From Clostridia bacterium (lineage in GTDB: Bacteria; Bacillota_A; Clostridia; Oscillospirales; CAG-272), in the NCBI GenBank assembly GCA_017959485.1, contig JAGDAM010000327.1, positions 1 through 9,532 on the forward strand: a DNA stretch of 9,532 bases. Reading direction: 5' to 3'. This document shows positions 1 to 4,300 of the stretch, in pieces. Position 1 is the first letter of the stretch. The number at the start of each line of letters is the position of its first letter. A program made the position numbers and the translations under genes. Below the pieces are notes generated by a model. That model did not search any database. It was not told where the DNA came from and was given only the letters and a program-made list of their open reading frames with translations.

Positions 1-703
1 CGCCTACGGCGAGAACGAGAATATCAAAAAGAACTTCTTTTCCGCTTTTCATATAAGCTTTACCGTCTTCAAATCGAACGGCGGTATCGCCGAGCATAAA
101 CTCAATACCTTTTTGTTCAAGATGCGCCTCCACAATCGCGGCGCACTCGGAGTCAAGTATGCTCGAAAGAACGCGGTCGGCAAGGTCGCATACGGTAATT
201 TTTCCTACCCTCTCTCTGATTCCTTCGGCGCATTTCAGACCGATCAGCCCTGCGCCTACGATAAGTACGCGCGCGTCTTTGTCAAGCGCTTTCTCAAGAG
301 CGAGCGCGTCGTCGAGCGTCATAAAGGAAAACTTGATTTTTACCTTGTCGAGTCCCTCAAAAGGCGGAACGACAGGACGGGATCCGGTCGCCGAACAGAG
401 AGCGTCGTATTCGAGGCACTCGCCGTTGTCCAGTTCGACAAGCTTTTTTACGGGATCTACCGAAACGGCGCTCCTGCCGAAGAGTACGCGGCAGCCGTTT
501 TTTTCATAAAATCCGTCCGGGCGGTATTTCATCCGTTCGGTATCGGTTTTGCCTTCCAAAAGATATGATATGAGCGGACGGCTGTAAACGGCGTGATTCT
601 CCGCGGATATGACGGTAATATCTCCGTCGGCGTCCAGAGAGCGGATGCCCTCGACGCAGCCGACAGCCGCCGTCCCGTTGCCGATAATGACGTATCTCTT
701 CAT
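1..703 (-). CDS. FAD-dependent NAD(P)H oxidoreductase, partial (C-terminus outside window)
   Basis: The first 234 residues of a pyridine nucleotide-disulfide oxidoreductase-type flavoprotein; the frame stays open to the left edge. Residues 1-15 carry an FAD-binding Rossmann start (VIIGNGTAAVG, GxGxxA at 8-13). Residues 40-52 (YSRPLISYLLEGK) resemble the rubredoxin reductase/NirB-like subgroup. ATGSRP lies at 105-110, and a second, NAD(P)H-binding Rossmann motif VLIVGAGLIG at 146-155. The fragment ends in ILVLAVG, the usual strand before the second FAD contact. No redox-active CxxxxC pair follows the first Rossmann fold, so a disulfide reductase is unlikely. The start ATG overlaps the stop of the ferredoxin gene as ATGA and has AAAGGAG about 9 bases upstream, so translation is probably coupled. 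As last visible gene of the glutamate synthase operon it likely takes electrons from NAD(P)H and feeds the ferredoxin and GltB domain. The family is clear; the exact partner is inferred. Confidence 0.9.
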   Translation of the reverse strand, partial: MKRYVIIGNGTAAVGCVEGIRSLDADGDITVISAENHAVYSRPLISYLLEGKTDTERMKYRPDGFYEKNGCRVLFGRSAVSVDPVKKLVELDNGECLEYDALCSATGSRPVVPPFEGLDKVKIKFSFMTLDDALALEKALDKDARVLIVGAGLIGLKCAEGIRERVGKITVCDLADRVLSSILDSECAAIVEAHLEQKGIEFMLGDTAVRFEDGKAYMKSGKEVLFDILVLAVG

Positions 704-1146
704 TTGCCGTCGCTCCTTTCTTCGTATACTATAGCTCTGTTCGGGCATCCCGTGACGCAGGCAGGCGCGCCGCAAGCGTTGTCAAGACACAGTTCGCATT
801 TCTGCATAGTTCCGCCCTCGCCCAAAGCAAGCGCTCCGTAAGGACATACTAAAATACAGGTAAGACATCCGACGCATTTGTTTCTGTCGATTCTCACAAC
901 GCCTTCCTGCTTAGAAATAGCCCCTGCGATACAGCTTTTTACGCACAATGGCTCGGTACAGTGCCGGCAGGAAACCGCAAACGTAATCTTGTTATTGCCG
1001 TCGCCTTCGACGTGAATGCGCGGAAAGATCTTTTTGTCCTTCAACGCGTAAACCATATCCTTCATACCGGAATTGGCGAACGCGCAGTTATACTCGCACA
1101 GATGACATCCGAGACACCATTCTTCGTTAACGTATACACGCTTCAT
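700..1146 (-). CDS. Four-cluster [4Fe-4S] ferredoxin-type electron transfer protein
   Basis: A small polyferredoxin of the CooF/HycB/DmsB type. Numbering from the upstream ATG at 1152, there are four cysteine groups: C13-x2-C16-x2-C19-x3-C23, C62-x2-C65-x4-C70-x3-C74, C93-x2-C96-x2-C99-x3-C103-P, and C119-x2-C122-x9-C132-x3-C136-P. That is sixteen ligands, enough for four [4Fe-4S] clusters, plus a spare C127. No signal peptide is visible, so the protein is cytoplasmic. I prefer the start at 1146 (MKRVYVNEEW, 148 aa) because GGTGA sits 6 bases before it. The in-frame ATG at 1152 (150 aa) abuts that sequence with no spacing, although it makes an ATGA overlap with the upstream stop. The protein lies between the glutamate synthase domain and the FAD oxidoreductase, so it most likely carries electrons from flavin to the synthase. 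That role is inferred from position. Confidence 0.9.
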   Translation of the reverse strand: MKRVYVNEEWCLGCHLCEYNCAFANSGMKDMVYALKDKKIFPRIHVEGDGNNKITFAVSCRHCTEPLCVKSCIAGAISKQEGVVRIDRNKCVGCLTCILVCPYGALALGEGGTMQKCELCLDNACGAPACVTGCPNRAIVYEERSDGK

Positions 1147-1148
1147 CT

Positions 1149-2654
1149 TCATTCACCCGCATGATTGATACCGAGTATTTCGAGCTCTTTTTCGTTCAGT
1201 CCCACTCCGCGAAGCATCAGACGGTTGCCTCGCAGCGCCTCGACCGAGTTTATACCCATACCGCCCATAATCTCCATAATCTCGTGCCTCCACGCGGTCA
1301 TGAGATTTACGAGGCGCTCGCTTCCGACGTCGGGATTGAGACGCTTAACGAGATCAGGGCGCTGCGTCGCGATGCCCCAGTTGCATTTACCTGTCTGACA
1401 GGTGCGGCAGAGGTGACATCCGAGCGCAAGCAGAGCCGCGGTCGCGATATAGCAGGCGTCGGCGCCGAGCGCTACCGCTTTGATGACGTCCGCGGCGGAG
1501 CGTATCGAACCTCCGGCCACCAGCGACACGCTGTTTCTTATTCCCTCGTCGCGCAGACGCCGGTCTACCGACGCGAGCGCCAGTTCGATCGGTATGCCGA
1601 CGTTGTCTCGTATTCTCGTAGGCGCGGCGCCGGTACCGCCTCGAAAACCGTCGATTGCTATAATGTCGGCGCCGCTTCTCGCGATACCGCTGGCGATGGC
1701 GGCGATGTTATGCACGGCGGCGACTTTTACGATGACCGGCTTTTTGTATTCAGTCGCTTCTTTAAGCGAATAAACAAGCTGTCTGAGGTCTTCTATAGAA
1801 TAAATATCGTGATGAGGTGCCGGAGATATCGCGTCGGATCCTTCGGGGATCATACGTGTGCGGCTGACGTCTCCGACGATTTTAGCGCCCGGAAGGTGCC
1901 CGCCGATACCCGGTTTTGCTCCCTGCCCCATTTTGATTTCGATCGCCGCACCCGCTTCAAGATAATCCTCGTGAACTCCGAAACGGCCGGATGCTACCTG
2001 AACGATTGTGTTCCCGCCGTATCGGTAAAAATCCTCGTGCAGACCTCCTTCGCCGGTATTGTAAAGTATTCCGAGTTCCGCGGCCGCGCGTGCGAGCGAG
2101 GCGTGCGCGTTGTAGCTGATGGATCCGTAACTCATGGCCGAGAACATCACCGGCATTGAAAGCTCAATCTGAGGCGGAAGCTCAAAATCAAGCTTCCCGT
2201 CAGGGGCGCGATTTACCGACGACGGTTTTTTCCCGAGGAAAACTTTCGTTTCCATCGGCTCGCGGAGCGGGTCTATCGGCGGATTGGTCACCTGAGATGC
2301 GTTGATAAGTATCCTGTCCCAGTAGACGGGCAAAGGGTTCGGATTGCCCATCGACGACAGCAGAACTCCTCCGCTGTTCGCCTGCTTATATATCTCCTTA
2401 ATCGTACCGTCCCGCCAGTTTGCGTTTTCGCGCAGGCGGCAGTCGCTCGCGACGATCTTCAGAGCTCTCGTAGGACAAAGCGACACGCATCTCTGACAGT
2501 TGACGCATTTTGTCTCGTCGCTTATCATGACTCCGCGCTCTTCGCTGAAGGAGTGTACCTCGTTGGCGCACTGCCTTTCACACACGCGGCAGGCGATACA
2601 GCGGTCAGGGTTCCTGACAACCTCAAATTCCGGATAGATGAATTCTACTCCCAT
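1149..2654 (-). CDS. gltB: Glutamate synthase central/FMN domain protein with N-terminal 2x[4Fe-4S] ferredoxin
   Basis: A 501-residue stand-alone version of the FMN-binding synthase domain of glutamate synthase, which reduces the 2-oxoglutarate/ammonia adduct to glutamate. Residues 19-60 form a two-cluster ferredoxin (C19-x2-C22-x2-C25-x3-C29 and C50-x2-C53-x2-C56-x3-C60-P). The barrel follows from about residue 110 to 430, with MGQGAKPGIGGHLPGAKI at 242-259, the FMN-phosphate region IDGFRGGTGAAPTR at 334-347, and VAGGSIRSAADVIKAVALGA at 379-398. The cluster motif C413-x5-C419-x4-C424 followed by NWGIATQ matches the [3Fe-4S] site of large glutamate synthases; C416 is an extra cysteine inside it. 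Enteric GltB is about three times longer because it also contains the amidotransferase and GXGXG domains. Here the amidotransferase is the upstream gene, overlapping by one base (TGATG), and the GXGXG domain is not visible. The start has AAAGGAGG about 11 bases upstream. Confidence 0.93.
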   Translation of the reverse strand: MGVEFIYPEFEVVRNPDRCIACRVCERQCANEVHSFSEERGVMISDETKCVNCQRCVSLCPTRALKIVASDCRLRENANWRDGTIKEIYKQANSGGVLLSSMGNPNPLPVYWDRILINASQVTNPPIDPLREPMETKVFLGKKPSSVNRAPDGKLDFELPPQIELSMPVMFSAMSYGSISYNAHASLARAAAELGILYNTGEGGLHEDFYRYGGNTIVQVASGRFGVHEDYLEAGAAIEIKMGQGAKPGIGGHLPGAKIVGDVSRTRMIPEGSDAISPAPHHDIYSIEDLRQLVYSLKEATEYKKPVIVKVAAVHNIAAIASGIARSGADIIAIDGFRGGTGAAPTRIRDNVGIPIELALASVDRRLRDEGIRNSVSLVAGGSIRSAADVIKAVALGADACYIATAALLALGCHLCRTCQTGKCNWGIATQRPDLVKRLNPDVGSERLVNLMTAWRHEIMEIMGGMGINSVEALRGNRLMLRGVGLNEKELEILGINHAGE

Positions 2655-3751
2655 CAGAATTGTCCCTCCTTTACCGTGACGATAACCGGTTCACCGCCCG
2701 ACGGAGCGTAAATATTCTCCGCGTCCGGCTCCATGACCCGGATCGCCGCTTCCTCGCTGGCGATTAATACCGTGTCCTTCTTTTCACCGACGACCATTGA
2801 ACGGAGTTTCAGGCGGTCGTTCAGCGCCATCAGTCCGCCGTCGAAGCCGAGAACGATCGAAAACGGTCCGGTGACGAGCAGACTCGGGAAAACGGTTCTG
2901 AGATACTTCAGCTTGCTTTTTTCGTATTCATCCGTTTTCTTATCTATCGTGCTCCAGAAAGGCGCGGCGATCACGTTCGCGGCCTCTTCAAGCGTCAGTC
3001 CCTGTCTGCGGATCAGATAGTCGAGGATATAGGTTATGACCTCGGTATCCGTTTGAAGAGTACATTTGTATCCGAACATTTCGATATACCGGCGGTTGGC
3101 GTCGTACGAGGAGATTTCACCGTTGTGCACTACCGAATAATCAAGCAGCGTGAACGGATGGGCTCCTCCCCACCAGCCGGGCGTGTTGGTGGGATATCTG
3201 CCGTGAGCGGTCCAGCTGTAGCCCTCGTATTCGTCAAGCTTATAGAACACGCCGACGTCCTCCGGGAATCCGACCGCCTTGAAGGTGCCCATGTTCTTTC
3301 CGCTTGAAAAGACGTAGGCGCCGTCCATCTCGGTATTGATCTTCATCACAGTGCGGGCAACGAATTCCTTTTCGTCGAGCTGAAGGTCTGCCAGAACCGA
3401 ACGAAGCGGCGTAACGAAATATCTCCAAATGATCGGCTCGTCGGTAATCTCGGGCATTTTACGGGTTGGAATGATTTCCCCTTTTACAACCTCGAACCGC
3501 TCCTTTAAAAAGGCCTCACACGCCTTGCGTGTGTCGCGGCAGTCGAAAAAGAGATGAAACGCGTAAAGATCCTTATGCTCCGGATAAATCCCGTAACCGG
3601 CGAACCCTCCGCCGAGCCCGTTGGATCTGTCGTGCATTACTTTCATCGCTTCAACGATTTTTTCTCCGGTCATGCGCTTACCCTCGCGGGAGATGACCGC
3701 GGCAATTGCGCAGCCCGAAGGTATTCTGATATTGCCTTCTTTAATCATCAT
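2654..3751 (-). CDS. Class II glutamine amidotransferase, glutamate synthase domain 1 (split GltB)
   Basis: This 365-residue Ntn-hydrolase-type glutaminase domain releases ammonia from glutamine for the synthase encoded next. The likely nucleophile is C14 in IPSGCAIAAVIS, which implies removal of a 13-residue leader so that Cys becomes N-terminal. Other expected class II features follow: HGRYPTNTPGWWGGAHPF at 183-200 (substrate-contact R185), HNGEIS at 209-214 (oxyanion residues N210 and G211), and QTDTE at 233-237 (D235). The domain length matches stand-alone glutamate synthase amidotransferases and is far shorter than full GltB. It is the first gene of the minus-strand operon. AAAGG sits 6 bases before the ATG at 3751, and a second ATG follows directly, so the start may be one codon later. 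The stop overlaps the next start by one base, implying coupled production of the two subunits. Other class II users (PurF, GlmS, AsnB) are ruled out by the absence of their second domains and by the neighbouring synthase. Confidence 0.92.
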   Translation of the reverse strand: MMIKEGNIRIPSGCAIAAVISREGKRMTGEKIVEAMKVMHDRSNGLGGGFAGYGIYPEHKDLYAFHLFFDCRDTRKACEAFLKERFEVVKGEIIPTRKMPEITDEPIIWRYFVTPLRSVLADLQLDEKEFVARTVMKINTEMDGAYVFSSGKNMGTFKAVGFPEDVGVFYKLDEYEGYSWTAHGRYPTNTPGWWGGAHPFTLLDYSVVHNGEISSYDANRRYIEMFGYKCTLQTDTEVITYILDYLIRRQGLTLEEAANVIAAPFWSTIDKKTDEYEKSKLKYLRTVFPSLLVTGPFSIVLGFDGGLMALNDRLKLRSMVVGEKKDTVLIASEEAAIRVMEPDAENIYAPSGGEPVIVTVKEGQF

Positions 3752-3779
3752 TGCTCGCCTTTCTTTAAACAGCGATATG

Positions 3780-3950
3780 TTTAAGGCAATACCGCACGGG
3801 TTCGACGCACGGATCTTGCCGGCCCTTATGGCGCCTGTGTTGCCTTCGAAATCTTGAAAAACCGCCTGTTTTCCGGCGATTTCTCAGTCAAAACAGGCAC
3901 CATAATTACTCGACAATCTCCGCACGCGAATTGTGCGGTGTTGCCTTAAA
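3780..3950. mobile_element. MITE-like element with 18-bp terminal inverted repeats
   Basis: The ends at 3780-3797 (TTTAAGGCAATACCGCAC) and 3933-3950 are inverted copies matching at 17 of 18 positions. If the element proper begins AGGCAA and ends TTGCCT, both sides are flanked by TA, as with IS630/mariner-type insertion. The interior has a perfect 9-bp inverted pair GCCTGTTTT (3864-3872) / AAAACAGGC (3890-3898), a third copy of the terminal GTGTTGCCTT at 3837-3846, and a small hairpin CCGCAC/GTGCGG at 3920-3938. There is no meaningful reading frame. It lies inside the transcribed leader of the glutamate synthase operon. Size, ends and lack of coding fit a non-autonomous miniature element. A large native leader structure is the alternative, and more genomic copies would decide. 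Confidence 0.55.
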
Positions 3951-3952
3951 AC

Positions 3953-4000
3953 AAAAAGCGCGCCCATTTTACGCGGACCGATTCCGCGAAAAATGAACGC
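3953..4000 (-). terminator. Intrinsic terminator/attenuator in the glutamate synthase operon leader
   Basis: On the minus strand the arm at 4000-3984 pairs with 3976-3960: 17 positions with one T/T mismatch (3989/3971) and two G-T pairs. The loop is AATCGGT. TTTTTGTTTT follows after two bases. It starts only about 12 bases after the predicted transcription start and some 250 bases before the first gene, so it should stop transcripts early unless prevented. Its 5' arm is shared with the upstream six-base-loop stem, making this an attenuator rather than an operon end. Confidence 0.8.
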
Positions 4001-4011
4001 CTTTGCTCATC
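3992..4011 (-). promoter_or_regulatory. ANTAR-type hexaloop antiterminator stem (glutamate synthase leader)
   Basis: The minus-strand RNA reads GAUGAGC-AAAGGC-GUUCAUU, a 7-bp stem including two G-U pairs closed by the six-base loop AAAGGC. Loop position 1 is A and position 4 is G, the two bases conserved in ANTAR-protein targets (EutV, NasR, AmiR class). Bases 3993-3998 also belong to the 5' arm of the terminator at 3953-4000, so the two folds exclude each other. Protein binding to the loop would favour read-through. The binding protein is not encoded here and the role is inferred from structure. Confidence 0.75.
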
Positions 4012-4018
4012 TTTTGGA

Positions 4019-4047
4019 ATTATACATCAAATACTTTTATTTGTCAA
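4019..4047 (-). promoter_or_regulatory. Sigma-A promoter of the glutamate synthase operon
   Basis: On the minus strand TTGACA (4047-4042) and TATAAT (4024-4019) are separated by exactly 17 bases, a perfect match to the housekeeping consensus. The predicted start is A4012 or G4011, placing the hexaloop stem at the very 5' end of the RNA. The leader to the first ATG at 3751 is about 260 nt. No GlnR/TnrA-like TGTNA-N7-TNACA box is visible. Confidence 0.88.
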
Positions 4048-4080
4048 TAAGAAAAAGCGCGTTTGATCCGTTTATCTCAA

Positions 4081-4096
4081 GTTTTTTTAAAAAAAC
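4081..4096. repeat. 16-bp perfect palindrome GTTTTTTTAAAAAAAC between the two promoters
   Basis: Seven T then seven A bounded by G and C, ending 12 bases upstream of the glnN -35 hexamer. It could act as an AT-rich upstream promoter element, a bent segment or an operator. Nothing in the sequence singles out one of these. Confidence 0.4.
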
Positions 4097-4108
4097 GCAA
4101 AAAGGGAC

Positions 4109-4137
4109 TTGACAAACCGTTCCGGGCGGTGTATAAT
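4109..4137 (+). promoter_or_regulatory. Sigma-A promoter of the glnN-amt-asnB operon
   Basis: TTGACA (4109-4114) and TATAAT (4132-4137) are 17 bases apart, again an exact consensus promoter. The predicted start is near G4145, so the first hexaloop stem begins at about the second transcribed base and the leader to the glnN ATG is about 156 nt. No dedicated activator site is evident, which suggests that control acts on the leader RNA rather than on initiation. Confidence 0.9.
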
Positions 4138-4145
4138 ATCACCTG

Positions 4146-4167
4146 TTGAAGGCAATGGCGTCTTTGA
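4146..4167 (+). promoter_or_regulatory. ANTAR-type hexaloop antiterminator stem 1 (glnN leader)
   Basis: The arm UUGAAGGC (4146-4153) pairs with GUCUUUGA (4160-4167) in an 8-bp stem containing three G-U pairs. The loop is AAUGGC (4154-4159), with A at position 1 and G at position 4 as in ANTAR targets. The 3' arm is also part of the 5' arm of the terminator at 4148-4201, so only one of the two can form. The core GCAAWGGCGT is shared with the stems at 4221-4238 and, on the other strand, at 3992-4011. Confidence 0.78.
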
Positions 4168-4201
4168 ACTTTAGGGTTCGAAGGCGCGATTATCTTTTTT
4201 T
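4148..4201 (+). terminator. Intrinsic terminator/attenuator 1 in the glnN leader
   Basis: The core stem 4158-4169 pairs with 4176-4187 over 12 unbroken pairs, with loop TTTAGG. With two mismatches (4157/4188 and 4153/4192) the stem extends out to 4148/4197. Seven T follow at 4195-4201. It begins about 3 bases after the predicted transcript start, far upstream of any gene, so it must act as an attenuator. Its 5' arm overlaps hexaloop stem 1. Confidence 0.8.
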
Positions 4202-4220
4202 GGAACATTATTTGAATAAT

Positions 4221-4238
4221 AAAGGCAAAGGCGTCTTT
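4221..4238 (+). promoter_or_regulatory. ANTAR-type hexaloop stem 2 (glnN leader)
   Basis: AAAGGC (4221-4226) pairs with GUCUUU (4233-4238), a 6-bp stem closing the loop AAAGGC (4227-4232), again with A1 and G4. The loop sequence is identical to that in the divergent glutamate synthase leader. The region 4222-4238 repeats 4149-4165 at 16 of 17 positions, so the unit looks duplicated. Bases 4227-4238 are also used by the hairpin at 4227-4267. Confidence 0.7.
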
Positions 4239-4274
4239 CATGTCATTTTCACGTGAGAGGCGCCTTTATCATTT
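4227..4274 (+). terminator. Second hairpin in the glnN leader, possible weak attenuator
   Basis: A 17-bp uninterrupted stem (4227-4243 with 4251-4267, including four G-U pairs) closes the loop CATTTTC. The sequence that follows is only moderately T-rich. If the three outer A-T pairs are counted as tail, TTTATCATTT at 4265-4274 has 7 T in 10. It is therefore either a weak terminator or a structure acting on translation, since it ends 18 bases before the ribosome binding site. It is mutually exclusive with hexaloop stem 2. Confidence 0.55.
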
Positions 4275-4291
4275 GATAATTAATAAAGGAG
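4263..4291 (+). promoter_or_regulatory. glnN ribosome binding site and its potential masking sequence
   Basis: AAAGGAG at 4285-4291, 9 bases before the ATG at 4301, is a strong ribosome binding site. CCTTTAT (4263-4269) is perfectly complementary to ATAAAGG (4283-4289), with a 13-base loop between. The first five bases of CCTTTAT are otherwise held in the hairpin at 4227-4267, so forming that hairpin would free the site and opening it could mask it. The pairing is seen; the regulatory meaning is inferred. Confidence 0.45.
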
Positions 4292-4300
4292 AAAATAAAA

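Noticed and set aside
113..568. Plus-strand frames at 113-568 and 159-509
   Set aside because: The opposite strand carries an uninterrupted FAD oxidoreductase with two Rossmann motifs across the same bases.
1161..2159. Plus-strand reading frame of 332 codons opposite the glutamate synthase gene
   Set aside because: It is low-complexity, Arg-rich translated antisense of a clearly real gene, with no family resemblance.
3780..3950. A CRISPR repeat or integron attachment site
   Set aside because: There is one inverted pair, not a series of spaced direct repeats, and no integrase or cas gene is near.
3951..4140. GlnR/TnrA operator or a sigma-54 promoter for nitrogen control
   Set aside because: No TGTNA-N7-TNACA or TGGC-N8-TTGC sequence was found between the genes.
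4207..4220. Small hairpin ATTAT-TTGA-ATAAT between the two glnN leader units
   Set aside because: Only five A-T pairs; too weak and without the A1/G4 six-base loop to count as a third ANTAR target.
4138..4300. A glutamine riboswitch (glnA or Downstream-peptide type) in the glnN leader
   Set aside because: The leader is explained by hexaloop stems and terminators. I see no three-way junction with the conserved riboswitch core, and those motifs are known mainly from cyanobacteria and marine samples.
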